From: Verrucomicrobiota bacterium
GTDB lineage: Bacteria > Verrucomicrobiota > Verrucomicrobiia > Opitutales > Opitutaceae
Length of the DNA stretch: 64,000 bases
Direction: 5' to 3'
NCBI GenBank assembly: GCA_014584295.1
Contig: JACTNC010000045.1
Span: forward strand, 62,001-126,000
The stretch's first letter is position 1, and each line of letters begins with the position of its first letter. Both the position numbers and the translations under genes were made by a program. Positions 27,681-37,340 of this stretch are shown in pieces. The notes beneath the pieces were generated by a model that did not search any database, was not told the DNA's origin, and worked only from the letters and a program-made list of their open reading frames with translations.

Positions 27681-30437
27681 TCACTCCGCCGGTGGTGCAC
27701 CGAGCAGCGCCAGACACTCAATCGCAGCCAGCCCCCATTGAGCCGTGTCATTCGTCGAGACGCCGGGCAACTCCTTGACCGGGCGAAGCACCTCGGGACC
27801 TCGGATCGTTTGCACCGCATCTGCCGTGAATCGACGTCCGCCGGGATCCCGACCGAACTCGGACCATGCGCGATGGGCCAGCCGACTATCACCTGTAAGT
27901 TTCGCCGCATAGGCCGTCAGGCGCGAGTGCCCCTGAACCAGCGGTCCACGCGTGAGCTTCTTGCCCAATCGGCGCAACTGTTCCTCGTCGCTGGCATTGT
28001 AAAGTTCGCAATACTCAAGCCAGGCCTTTCGGAATCCCGGTTCATCCAGAAGCTGAATCAACTCAGCACACACCTCGACGAGTCCGAAAACCGCATTGAG
28101 ATGGGAAACCCCGATGTCCTTGGCATTCGCAATCGAAAACTCTCCGGTTTCGAGGTTGAGGGCCGTTCCGGTGCTGAAGAATCCGTGGGGCTGCCGACCC
28201 AGCGATTTCATGCTGGCCAACAACCGATCCTTCATTTTTCCGTTGCCGGTGCGCTCCCATTCCGTGAGCCACGCCCCTGCAAGCGAACCCCAATCAGTGC
28301 CAACGCTGACACCAACCCGGGTGACATCCGTGCTCGCACCGCGGTCAAGATCTCCCGCAGTTTTCGCAACCTTGAGTTTTCGGCCCGGCGGAATACGCAG
28401 GAGCGCACGTCCCGCCTCAATCTGCTCGCGCATCAGATCCCCGACACGCTCGTCACCCGTCAGGTAGTAGTAGTACCGGCGGTTGACCGCCGTGCTGATG
28501 CGGAGCTGTTTGGCGCTGCAGCCCCAGTGGAGCACGTTGTGACGTGAACCAAGAGGCGCGAATCGTCCGACGTGATAGACATCCACCTCGCCCGTGTGCC
28601 GCGTCATTGCTTCGGCAAAACGAAAGACATCTGCCCGCCCCGTGCGCAGGTAATACAGCCAGAGCCAGATATCCGTTGATAGTTCGGAGTTGTCCCACGC
28701 AAAGCCACCCACGTCGTACCGCCACTCGTGGCGATCCGAATCGTACGTGTGCATCACGTCACCGTAATTCCAGAATCCGTACCAGCGGCGATCCTCACGC
28801 TGGCCTTGATAGTACGAAAAGTTCAGCGCGAGCCTGTCCTCGATCACCCGACGGGCTGCCGTGGAACGATCTTCCGGGGCCCACAGATTGCCGAAAACCC
28901 CACAGGCGTGAAGGTGCTCCGGTGTCGTCACCAGCTGCGGCGGATTGCGCAGGCATTCAGCCAGAGCAACAAAGCGCTGCCGGCTCGGTGTGGCCTCAAG
29001 AATCCACAGGTGCAGCTCACTCGTCCGCGCCACCCCGGACGGATTGTCGAATCCGGGTTCGTAATCCTCGTAGGTGATCTCAAGGCCGCCGTTGTACTGC
29101 TTTTCATACGTGTCCTGCCCAAGCCCGTCATGATAGGGGCGCAGGTCCATCGGAGCCGACTTCGGGGCCCAGAGCCACGCGGTCACTTCAGCCGCTTCCC
29201 GGGTCGCGCCGCGAATGTCCAGTTGCGCCGGATGACTCTGCCAGAAGTTCCGGATGCCAAAGGCGACGCCTCCCCTGGGCGACCCCACATAGCCGAGTCC
29301 CCCAGCACGCTGCCCCTGCGCCGCCGTCAGCCACGTGCACCCTTCACCCGTTCGCTTGTGCAGATCGAAGCCGTCGGCATTCGCCTGATGCAGGGTCCAG
29401 TCATTGTACGCAGCGATATAGCTCAGCCGGGTGCTGACCGTCTTCGCCCACGTCTCGATTGGAGGAGTAGCCTCGCCGGCGAGCTGCGCCTTCCGCACCG
29501 CCTCACCCGGATCGCGCCGCAACCCCGTGATACCTCGTATCGCCTCGGCGAATACGCCTTCTCCCTGACCAGAAAAGCGCACGTGCCGGTCATACAATTC
29601 TCCCTCGATCGGAACGGAGAACCTCAGGCCAATACCACGGATGAAATCCTTATGCTGGTCGCCATCAAAAATGAACGTGTGCATGACGCGGATCGCGTCA
29701 CTTCCGGCGTAGAAATACAGTCGCACGACAAACGGCAGCCAGGTCCGGCCGTCCCCGCCGGTAGAACGATGTCTGCCTTCAATCTTCACGACCGCTCTGA
29801 CCGGACCGCTCTGCTCAACCGTCACGGCCGTTGCCTCGCCGTCAAAGGACTCTACCTTCCCCGAGAATTCAGTCGAATCCTGGTTCAGCACGACCAGCCG
29901 TCCGTCCTTGAAGGCCTCGCGCCCTTGACGAATTATGGAGGGAATCAGCACGCGCCCTGATTTCGACACACGAGCCTTCATGGTCCCCGTGTCGATTTCA
30001 TGGTGATCCCCCGTGTCTCGCACGACAATTGACATATCCCCCTTTGCAGGTTCACCAGGCGCGAGTTCGAAGCCTTCGGCCGAAATGTTTCCCGCAATGG
30101 CGTGGGCGGTCCATTTCAGGCTGCCATCCGGCCACGTCGCCAAGGGCCAGCTCTGCACGGGCACGGGAATCCCCTCGTTTGTCTTCACGGCAAATGTGGC
30201 GCCCGGACGATGTTTTCCTCGAGGCCACGAGACCCCAAGAGTTGAACCGAAGGATTCAGCGGGTCTGCCGCCCTCCAGCCAGCGCAATGCCACGGTTTCA
30301 GTTGAGGATACCGGAGGCTGAGCAACCACTGCAAGTGGCGGCGAGGAAGTTCTGGCCTGAAGTTCCGTGGCAATCCTGGCCGCCGCTGTGGCCAGTGCGG
30401 ATTTGCGAACAAAGTCGCGGCGAGTAAGTGACTTCAT
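27681..30437 (-). CDS. Tat-exported protein resembling exo-rhamnogalacturonan lyase (PL26/YetA-like)
   Basis: The 918-residue product starts with a twin-arginine signal (LTRRDFVRKSALATAAARIA). The N-terminal domain has SFGSTLGVSWPRGKHRPG and PDGSLKWTAHAIAG, which I associate with the N-terminal RIFT-barrel of PcRGLX/YetA proteins. The large middle and C-terminal parts contain many aromatic residues (RRWYGFWNYGDVMHTYDSDR, HVGRFAPLGSRHNVLHWG) as in alpha/alpha-barrel polysaccharide enzymes. It would act on pectin-like rhamnogalacturonan outside the cytoplasm. A LacI regulator is transcribed divergently, consistent with sugar-responsive control. The ATG at 30437 places the RR motif correctly. 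Enzyme class is inferred from motif memory, not from alignment. Confidence 0.6.
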   Translation of the reverse strand: MKSLTRRDFVRKSALATAAARIATELQARTSSPPLAVVAQPPVSSTETVALRWLEGGRPAESFGSTLGVSWPRGKHRPGATFAVKTNEGIPVPVQSWPLATWPDGSLKWTAHAIAGNISAEGFELAPGEPAKGDMSIVVRDTGDHHEIDTGTMKARVSKSGRVLIPSIIRQGREAFKDGRLVVLNQDSTEFSGKVESFDGEATAVTVEQSGPVRAVVKIEGRHRSTGGDGRTWLPFVVRLYFYAGSDAIRVMHTFIFDGDQHKDFIRGIGLRFSVPIEGELYDRHVRFSGQGEGVFAEAIRGITGLRRDPGEAVRKAQLAGEATPPIETWAKTVSTRLSYIAAYNDWTLHQANADGFDLHKRTGEGCTWLTAAQGQRAGGLGYVGSPRGGVAFGIRNFWQSHPAQLDIRGATREAAEVTAWLWAPKSAPMDLRPYHDGLGQDTYEKQYNGGLEITYEDYEPGFDNPSGVARTSELHLWILEATPSRQRFVALAECLRNPPQLVTTPEHLHACGVFGNLWAPEDRSTAARRVIEDRLALNFSYYQGQREDRRWYGFWNYGDVMHTYDSDRHEWRYDVGGFAWDNSELSTDIWLWLYYLRTGRADVFRFAEAMTRHTGEVDVYHVGRFAPLGSRHNVLHWGCSAKQLRISTAVNRRYYYYLTGDERVGDLMREQIEAGRALLRIPPGRKLKVAKTAGDLDRGASTDVTRVGVSVGTDWGSLAGAWLTEWERTGNGKMKDRLLASMKSLGRQPHGFFSTGTALNLETGEFSIANAKDIGVSHLNAVFGLVEVCAELIQLLDEPGFRKAWLEYCELYNASDEEQLRRLGKKLTRGPLVQGHSRLTAYAAKLTGDSRLAHRAWSEFGRDPGGRRFTADAVQTIRGPEVLRPVKELPGVSTNDTAQWGLAAIECLALLGAPPAE

Positions 30438-30588
30438 GGAGATGGGCGGATTGGGTGCTGAAAGTTTCGGTCCGAAGGAGGAATTCCGCAATGCGGCAGC
30501 ACGGATTCCGTTCCTCGATCGGTGACGCTCGTCATCAAGATGGCGTTTCGTTTCATGGGGTGCGACCTCAAGCAGGATCCGACTTCGC

Positions 30589-30606
30589 TGAATCGGTGTC
30601 GATTCA
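30589..30606. promoter_or_regulatory. inverted repeat, candidate LacI-family operator
   Basis: TGAATCG and CGATTCA are perfect 7-bp arms around GTGT, 18 bp in all. It lies between the divergent PL26-like gene and the LacI gene, 72 bases before the LacI ATG. Size and location suit a LacI-family dimer site; no binding evidence. Confidence 0.45.
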
Positions 30607-30677
30607 CCACTTGCCGGAAAATTCTGACAGTCATTTTTTCTTCGACGGGAATGTCCGTTCCGCTAACTTCCAGGACG

Positions 30678-31784
30678 ATGCCCGCACCCACTCTGCGATC
30701 CCTGGCACGTGAACTCGGTCTCTCGCGAACTACGGTTTCCGACGCCTTGTGCGGCTCGCTACGGGTCAAGGCAGCCACGGCAGAGCGCGTCCGGGCCGCG
30801 GCAAAGGCCGCCGGGTACGAACGCAATCCACTCACCGGTGCGGTCATGTCGCAATTGCGCCGATCGCGTACCCAGCAATTCCGGGGCGTGCTCGCTGCCG
30901 TGGAACTGGTGGAAGACGTCCGCTCTGAAATTGCAGTCCGCTACAACGCCGCGCTCCTCGCTGGAATCTCGGAACGCGCGAGCGAGCTGGGTTTCAATGT
31001 CGAACGTTTCGTTGTCGGCCCTCAGGGCGTGCGCATCAAACGGCTCGACACCATTCTTCACACCCGAGGAATCCAGGGTGTAGTCCTTCTGCCGGCCAGC
31101 GGATTTCCCGACCTGACCGCGCTCGACTGGAATCGTTACACCGCTGTCTACACCGACTACTTCATCGATCATCCCCCGCTGCATTGCGTGTGCTCCGACC
31201 ACTACCGCTCGATGATTGCGCTCCTGCGTGATCTGCACGAGCGCGGTTACCGCCGGCCCGGGCTGTTCATGGAGATTCCTTTGAGCGAGCGGCTGCAGTA
31301 CCGTTGGGAAGGCGCATTCCTTGCCGTCCAGAATGCCGTGCCGGACATCGTGGCGGTGCCGACCCTAAGGCTCCAGGAGATCACCCGTCCCAGCTTCGAA
31401 GCCTGGTTCAGGAAGTACAATCCCGACGTGGTCATCGGTCATTCTCCAGAGGCCGTCACTTGGATGAAATCCACAGGCGCCCGCCTTCCCAAGACCCATG
31501 GCTTCGTCTGCCTGAATGTCCTCCGCACGAACGGAAACTGTGCCACGCTCGATTTGCAGACCGCCGAACTCGGAGCACGGGCCGCAGAACTCGTCGTCGG
31601 ACAGTTGCTCCACAACGAACTCGGCATCCCCACGCAACCTTCGCTGACCACCATTCCCGCCCGATTGATCGACGGCCCCACCCTGCGCAGCGCACCCCGG
31701 CAACGAAACCCTCGCCAGCAATCTCCGTCGACAATGCCACCCACAAGCAACTCCCCCCGGCCGCTCAGCCTACAGGAAGCCTAG
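30678..31784 (+). CDS. LacI-family transcriptional regulator
   Basis: Sugar-responsive DNA-binding repressor or activator, 368 aa. The N-terminal helix-turn-helix and hinge are clear (LRSLARELGLSRTTVSDAL, then VKAATAERVRAAAKAAGYERNP). The periplasmic-binding-like effector domain includes FRGVLAAVELVEDV, HTRGIQGVVLLPAS and SDHYRSMIALLRDLHERGYRR. A Pro/Ser-rich tail of about 30 residues ends the protein. The ATG with AGGA close upstream was chosen because the HTH starts at residue 4; the frame extends 52 codons further without support. It is divergent from the PL26-like gene, its likely target. No effector sugar can be deduced. Confidence 0.88.
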   Translation: MPAPTLRSLARELGLSRTTVSDALCGSLRVKAATAERVRAAAKAAGYERNPLTGAVMSQLRRSRTQQFRGVLAAVELVEDVRSEIAVRYNAALLAGISERASELGFNVERFVVGPQGVRIKRLDTILHTRGIQGVVLLPASGFPDLTALDWNRYTAVYTDYFIDHPPLHCVCSDHYRSMIALLRDLHERGYRRPGLFMEIPLSERLQYRWEGAFLAVQNAVPDIVAVPTLRLQEITRPSFEAWFRKYNPDVVIGHSPEAVTWMKSTGARLPKTHGFVCLNVLRTNGNCATLDLQTAELGARAAELVVGQLLHNELGIPTQPSLTTIPARLIDGPTLRSAPRQRNPRQQSPSTMPPTSNSPRPLSLQEA

Positions 31785-31886
31785 CCACCGCGCCGCTTCA
31801 AGCTCTGGAGACGCGATCGATTAGTTCGGCTCTCAGACAAAGATTCAGCTTATAGGAGGAGCACGGCACAGGCCATGCTTTTCCTC

Positions 31887-34800
31887 TCAGCGCCCAAAAA
31901 GGGTCGCGATGGAATTCAGATCCTTGAGCGGTTGCTTCTTGGATGTAGCTGATTGAGCCGGTGCAATTGGGGCCGTCGGCTTGATCTTTGAAGCGGGCGG
32001 CAGGCCACAGGTACCATCTCCGGCAAGGGCGCGATCCAGTTTCACCGTGGAAATGGATTCCGCGGTTCCCAGTTCCTGGGCAAAGAGACTGACACGATAT
32101 TCCTCGACGAGCCATCGAACCGGATCGTCGAATGCGCGCCTGGCCGCCTCCGCAGCATAGGGCGCCAGTTTCGCCGCGCGTTCGCTGTCTTTCGCCGGAT
32201 TCTGCCGCCAACGTTCGGCGCGCATTTGCATGGCCCGCAGATAGCGCGGCAGATGCACCAGACGTTCAAAGGGCGTCCTGACAAGAAAGTCTGGAGGCAG
32301 CAGCGTGTCGAGATCCCGGGTCAAACCGGGATACGGACTTGGGGCGACCATGAGCGCCTGGCGCAAGCTGAGGACCTCCTTGAGACGGTCCGTCAGGCGA
32401 GGGACAATCCCACGCAGATCGGCCTTGGCCCCTTCCGCGGCTGACTGAAAAGATGCCCTCGTCAGCAACGCGACCCGCACGGGTTCAGTGACCCAGCGTC
32501 GGATCGACGCAAGGGCATCCTCCTGGAGTTTCTCCACGGGCGCAAGCGTCGCGCTGAGTGGCCCCACCGCACGCAGGGCGCGCAGTTCCTTCTCCAGCCA
32601 TGCAAGTTCGTATCGCAAATGCAGCTCCAGCAATCGGCCCAGTCCTCGGCGAGTCGCGACTCGGGACTCGTCCTCCGAGCGCAGGAGACGAAGTGCCACA
32701 CCTGACTCACCTGCAACCAGCGCCGGAAAGGCAAACACCGGAACTCCGGCCTGCTCGGTGACCTTCACGCGGGCGGGAATATCTCCGAACTCCCACACCG
32801 TGGATTCGGATTTCTCCCATTGCAGTCGCGCTGCACGCCAGGACTCCGGATCCTCACGAGCGACCGCCGCCGAGGCCTTTCGCGCGTGTGCGACAAGCGC
32901 AGCCTTCACGTCATCCAGATTGCGACTCGCCACAAGCTCACCGCCGTCGGTATCCCTCACACATACCCGCACGCGGAGATGCTCCGGAAACGGCCGCTCT
33001 GCCCAGTAGCCCGGATCAATGCGCAACTGGTAGCGATCAAACAGGTATTCCGCAAGCACCTGGTCGAAAGGCGATGCATGGTCGCGCAACCGCGCCAGCG
33101 AGGCAACGCCGAGCGTTACGGCCTTGACCGATTCCGCCAGGGGAACAAACAACCGTCGGCACTCCTTGGGCAGCGCGCGCAAGCGGTGCTCCACCTTCGC
33201 GGCGAGATGTCCCGGCACGGCCCAGTCCAGCATCGCCGACGTCAGTCTGGCGGCATCGTTACTGCTGACCTCAAGGTTGACGCCATCATCGGCCTCTCCC
33301 GGCTTGTAGGCGTAGTGAAGCGGAAGTGCCCGATTCTCCAGCGGCACAGCCTCGGGAAACGCCGCTTGGTCAGGCTCGAGTTCTCCGGATTCGCGAAGGT
33401 CGTCGGGCCGAATGTGCAGAAAATCGGGCTCCAATCCCCGGCGATGCCGCACAAGGTCCACCAGTTCCGCGACCGATGAAACGCCTCGAGGTGCGTCTGA
33501 GGAGCCTGATTCGGGCGCACGCGTCTCCGATTCAAGGGAAAGTGCGTAGAAACGATAGAGCGCCTCATCCAGATTCAGGTAACCCGCATCACGGGTACGG
33601 GTCAGAACGTCCTCCACCTGCTGGCGGATCTCCCGATTGTGCGTCAAGAAATCGAACGGCCACCTGATGGTGTCTGCGACGAGTCCCTCGCGAATGAAGA
33701 TCTCCGTGGCATGCGCCGGATCAATGCGCCCGTAACTGACCACGCGGACGTCGAGTTCGAGCCCATGGAGGCGCGTGCGCTGCTTGACCATCACGCGTCC
33801 GCCATCCGCATTCCAGAATGGCTCGCCATGGCTGGTCTTCAGGATGTGTTGCCCGAGATCGAGCACCCAGGCGGGATCAATGCGCGCGCAGGTTCTCGCG
33901 TAGAGACGCGACGTCTCAACGATCTCTGAACTCATGATCCACGGGGGAACACGCGATGGTTTGCTCTTGGGTTTGCCGTCACGCCCGCGTCTCCCGGCAT
34001 CCTCCCGCCGATGCAGCACCGAGCCGGGAAACAGGGCCACACGCCTGTCATGGGTCGCCTTGTAATTTCGATTCTCCGGATCCCACTTGGCGATATTCCC
34101 AAGCAATCCGGCCAGAACACTCCGGTGGATCGCCCGATACCCTGCTCCGCCGTAGCCCATCATCGTTTCGCTCGCTGACGTCTCCGATGCTGGGAGACCG
34201 TCTAGCACCGACGAAAGCGAAAAGTCATTTCGCTGCCCAAGGACATCCATGAGTTGGAAATGGATGTCTCGCCATTCACGGAGGCGGACGTAGCTGAGAA
34301 AGTGCTCGTGACAAAAGCGTCGCAATTTCGACTGTGAAAGACGGTCGAACTGCTCGTGATAGGCATCCCAGATCGCCAGCAACGTGAGGAAGTCCGACTC
34401 CGGATGGCGAAAGCGTCTGTGCGCCGCATCCGCCGCGGCCTGCTTGTCCAAGGGGCGTTCCCTTGGATCCTGGACAGACAATCCCGCGGCGATGATCAGT
34501 ATTTCCCTGAGGCACTTCTCCGTCCGTGCCTGGAGGATCATGCGGCCCACCGTCGGATCGACCGGGAGACGCGCGAGTTCACGCCCGAGTGCGGTCAGCG
34601 TGCGACCTCCCACCAGCGAATCAGCCGTACCTACCTCCGGTGCACCCTTCGTCCGCTTCCGTTCATCCGAGGTCATCGCTCCGAGTTCCTCGAGCAGCGC
34701 GTAACCGGACCGGATCGCCTTGCCGGAAGGAGGATTGATGAAAGGAAAGCGTTCGATGTCTCCCAGGCCAAATGCCTTCAGGCGGAGGATGACGTCAGCC

Positions 34801-35990
34801 AGATTCGCCCGCTGGATCTCCGGCTGTGTAAATTTCGGCCGTGCGTTGTAGTCGTCTTCCGAATACAGGCGGATGCAGACGCCGTCAGCGACACGCCCTG
34901 CGCGGCCCGCGCGCTGGCCGGCGCTCGATTGGGAGACTTCTTCGATCGGCAGGCGTCGTGTGCGCGCCTGCGGGGAGTACCGGCTGAGCCGCGCCATCCC
35001 GGTATCCACGACAAACCGGATGCCGGGGATGGTCAGCGAAGTCTCGGCGATGTTTGTGGCAAGAATGACCTTGCGGCGAGAACTCGGTGCAAACACGCGC
35101 TGCTGCTCCGCATTCGTGAGCCGTCCATACAGGGGAACCACATCAATGCGGGCGTCTGAATTTACTCCCCGACCTTCTAGCATCTCACCCAATTCACGGA
35201 TGTCTCTCTCGCTTGGTAGAAATGTCAGGATGTCACCGGAATCCGATTCCGTAAGCACCTTCTCGATCGCCTGCGCGGCGCCATCGACGTAGTGCAGTGC
35301 TTCGACCCGGGCGGACCGCTCGGCGTCGCGGTCAGGCTCCTCAGGATCCTCGACATAGTCACTGCCCAAGCCGTCCAGCGGAGAATAGATCACCTCGACA
35401 GGATAGGTGCGCCCAGAAACGTGTATGATCGGTGCGCCGTCAAAAGCCTCGCTGAATGCCTCCGTGTCGATCGTGGCTGAAGTGATGATGATCCTGAGTT
35501 CGGGACGCTTTATTCGCAGGGTGCGCAGATGACCAAGCAGAAAGTCAATGTTGAGCGATCGCTCGTGCGCCTCATCGACAATGATCGTGTCGTAGGCACG
35601 CAACATCGGGTCGCTCTGAATCTCCGCCAGCAGCATGCCATCCGTCAGAAACTTGATGACTGTGTCGCGCGAGGTATGGTCATCGAAACGGATCTTGCAG
35701 CCGACCGCTCCACCCCACTCGACGCCGAGTTCCGCGGCCACACGACGCGACACGGATAGCGCGGCAACCCTTCGCGGCTGGGTGCAGGCGATCATGGCAT
35801 CCTGTCCCCGCCCTGCTGCGAGGCACATCTTCGGAATCTGGGTCGTTTTTCCAGAACCTGTTTCTCCCGCAAGTATCAACACCGTATGCTTTTGAAGGGT
35901 GGCAATGATTTCCTCTGCGCGGGCGCTGATCGGCAGGTCCGGCGGGAAATCAACCCGGAAGGCAAACGGCTTTTGGTCTGGCTTTGACAC
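31887..35990 (-). CDS. hrpA: DEAH-box ATP-dependent RNA helicase HrpA
   Basis: Large 3'-5' RNA helicase; in E. coli linked to resolving stalled ribosomes and mRNA processing. Helicase motifs in order: GETGSGKTT (residues 42-50), TQPRRVAALSVS, DEAHERS, SATID, ATNIAETSLTIPG, QRAGRAGRV. HA2 and OB-fold segments follow. The long C-terminal HrpA domain contains FVPLAESVKAVTLGVASL, YRIDPGYWAERP-like sequence and FQSAAEGAKADLRGIVPRL. At 1367 aa it matches full-length HrpA. It converges on the LacI gene and diverges from the membrane-protein gene at 36023. Confidence 0.95.
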   Translation of the reverse strand: MSKPDQKPFAFRVDFPPDLPISARAEEIIATLQKHTVLILAGETGSGKTTQIPKMCLAAGRGQDAMIACTQPRRVAALSVSRRVAAELGVEWGGAVGCKIRFDDHTSRDTVIKFLTDGMLLAEIQSDPMLRAYDTIIVDEAHERSLNIDFLLGHLRTLRIKRPELRIIITSATIDTEAFSEAFDGAPIIHVSGRTYPVEVIYSPLDGLGSDYVEDPEEPDRDAERSARVEALHYVDGAAQAIEKVLTESDSGDILTFLPSERDIRELGEMLEGRGVNSDARIDVVPLYGRLTNAEQQRVFAPSSRRKVILATNIAETSLTIPGIRFVVDTGMARLSRYSPQARTRRLPIEEVSQSSAGQRAGRAGRVADGVCIRLYSEDDYNARPKFTQPEIQRANLADVILRLKAFGLGDIERFPFINPPSGKAIRSGYALLEELGAMTSDERKRTKGAPEVGTADSLVGGRTLTALGRELARLPVDPTVGRMILQARTEKCLREILIIAAGLSVQDPRERPLDKQAAADAAHRRFRHPESDFLTLLAIWDAYHEQFDRLSQSKLRRFCHEHFLSYVRLREWRDIHFQLMDVLGQRNDFSLSSVLDGLPASETSASETMMGYGGAGYRAIHRSVLAGLLGNIAKWDPENRNYKATHDRRVALFPGSVLHRREDAGRRGRDGKPKSKPSRVPPWIMSSEIVETSRLYARTCARIDPAWVLDLGQHILKTSHGEPFWNADGGRVMVKQRTRLHGLELDVRVVSYGRIDPAHATEIFIREGLVADTIRWPFDFLTHNREIRQQVEDVLTRTRDAGYLNLDEALYRFYALSLESETRAPESGSSDAPRGVSSVAELVDLVRHRRGLEPDFLHIRPDDLRESGELEPDQAAFPEAVPLENRALPLHYAYKPGEADDGVNLEVSSNDAARLTSAMLDWAVPGHLAAKVEHRLRALPKECRRLFVPLAESVKAVTLGVASLARLRDHASPFDQVLAEYLFDRYQLRIDPGYWAERPFPEHLRVRVCVRDTDGGELVASRNLDDVKAALVAHARKASAAVAREDPESWRAARLQWEKSESTVWEFGDIPARVKVTEQAGVPVFAFPALVAGESGVALRLLRSEDESRVATRRGLGRLLELHLRYELAWLEKELRALRAVGPLSATLAPVEKLQEDALASIRRWVTEPVRVALLTRASFQSAAEGAKADLRGIVPRLTDRLKEVLSLRQALMVAPSPYPGLTRDLDTLLPPDFLVRTPFERLVHLPRYLRAMQMRAERWRQNPAKDSERAAKLAPYAAEAARRAFDDPVRWLVEEYRVSLFAQELGTAESISTVKLDRALAGDGTCGLPPASKIKPTAPIAPAQSATSKKQPLKDLNSIATLFGR

Positions 35991-36022
35991 GGTGTAATCG
36001 TGGAAATGTCCCTTCCCTAACG

Positions 36023-36550
36023 ATGGCTGGCAAGTTCGACGCTCCTCCTCCTCTTCCCTATGAAGTACTCGATCGGGTTCTCCGCATTGCGCAAACGGAT
36101 GGCCGCCTGCTCCTGTTCATCGCCGGAGGCTTCGCGCTCATTTCAGCCTATGCCGGCGATGGAATTGGGGCAATCGTCGGCTGCTGCGCCGCCGGAGCCG
36201 GTGCTTGGGAACTTCATGGTGCCGGACGATTGCGTTCAGGGATCAGTGACGGCACAAAGGACCTTATCAAGAGTCAATTGCTTCTACTGCTCGTGATGCT
36301 CGGGTACGTCGGCTTCCAGCTCACTCATTTCGAACCGGAAACGATCCTTTCCGCGGTGACGCCCGCCTTGAAAGAGCGGTTCACCGACATGGGAATCACG
36401 TCCGATCAATACCTGAGCATCCTGAAACAATCCTATTTTGTCGGTTACATCGCCGTCGGGCTGGTCTCGCTGGTCTATCAAGGAAGCCTTGCGCTTTTCT
36501 ATCGCCGATCGCGCAACGCCATTGCCCAAGCCCTCGACGACACGGAGTAA
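36023..36550 (+). CDS. small membrane protein, unknown function
   Basis: About 175 aa with three or four hydrophobic segments: LLLFIAGGFALISAYAG, AIVGCCAAGAGAW, LLLLLVMLGYVGFQL and YFVGYIAVGLVSLVYQGSLA. The N-terminal 25 residues are soluble and proline-rich (MAGKFDAPPPLPYEV). No family recognised. ATG at 36023 was preferred to the upstream start, whose extra residues overlap the hrpA start region. No clear operon partner. Confidence 0.7.
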   Translation: MAGKFDAPPPLPYEVLDRVLRIAQTDGRLLLFIAGGFALISAYAGDGIGAIVGCCAAGAGAWELHGAGRLRSGISDGTKDLIKSQLLLLLVMLGYVGFQLTHFEPETILSAVTPALKERFTDMGITSDQYLSILKQSYFVGYIAVGLVSLVYQGSLALFYRRSRNAIAQALDDTE

Positions 36551-36674
36551 ACTCCCTCGCCTATCCCAATCGGCAAACGACCATAGAAGTTCCTCACGCA
36601 CCCGAGCAGTGGCGTAAGGGCCTCACGCGGCGCCGAACGCTTGCATCAAACTTGTCCGCAGGCACAATTCTGGA

Positions 36675-37316
36675 ATGTCCAAGGAGCGTTATATCCTCGC
36701 CAAACAACAATGGGCAGAAAAACAGACCGCCCGCGGTTTTCGTCCGAGGATTGAAGCGGCGGGAGAACGACTCCCGCCGGGACAGAGACTGACCGACGGA
36801 TTTCCGGTTCTCGACCTCGGCGTGCAGCCGGATATTCCCTTGGCTGAGTGGCGGCTGACGATCGACGGTCTGGTCGAAATGCCGGTCTGTCTCTCTTGGG
36901 AGGATTTCAACGCGCTTCCCCATGTCGCGGATACGAGCGATTTTCACTGCGTCACAACCTGGAGCAAGTACGACTGCCGATGGACAGGCGTCGCGTTTAC
37001 CACCCTCTACGAAATCGTCCGGCCCAGGCCGGAGGCGCAGTTCGTATACTTCACCAGCTACGACGGATATTCCACCAACGTCGCGCTGGAGCAGTGCCTT
37101 TCCGATGATGTGCTCATCGCGACCACTTTCGAGGAACGCCCGCTGCCGCGCGAGCATGGTGGACCTGCACGTGTCATCATTCCCAAGCTTTACGCGTGGA
37201 AGGGCGCAAAGTTCATCAAGGGCATCTCTTTCCTCGCTGAGGACAAATTGGGCTTTTGGGAGGTGCGCGGTTATTCCAACACTGCCGATCCGTGGAAGGA
37301 AGAGCGCTACGCCTGA
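36675..37316 (+). CDS. molybdopterin-dependent oxidoreductase (sulfite oxidase / YedY-like catalytic domain)
   Basis: Oxidoreductase catalytic domain of the PF00174 type, 213 aa. The cysteine expected to ligate molybdenum is in DFHCVTTWSKYDCRWTGV. Other family blocks are LRLTIDGLV-like WRLTIDGLVEMP, TSYDGYSTNVALEQ, REHGGPARVIIPKLYAWKGAK and GFWEVRGYSNTADPW. No signal peptide is visible, unlike MsrP/YedY, so it is probably cytosolic. Substrate is not deducible. It converges with mobA, although enzymes of this family use the molybdopterin form without an added GMP. Confidence 0.85.
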   Translation: MSKERYILAKQQWAEKQTARGFRPRIEAAGERLPPGQRLTDGFPVLDLGVQPDIPLAEWRLTIDGLVEMPVCLSWEDFNALPHVADTSDFHCVTTWSKYDCRWTGVAFTTLYEIVRPRPEAQFVYFTSYDGYSTNVALEQCLSDDVLIATTFEERPLPREHGGPARVIIPKLYAWKGAKFIKGISFLAEDKLGFWEVRGYSNTADPWKEERYA

Positions 37317-37340
37317 CCGCAAACTCGAGGGGTTTGGCCT

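Noticed and set aside
28728-29960. 410-codon open frame opposite the PL26-like gene
   Set aside because: Composition is Arg/Pro-rich with no family resemblance, while the opposite strand encodes a coherent Tat-exported protein.
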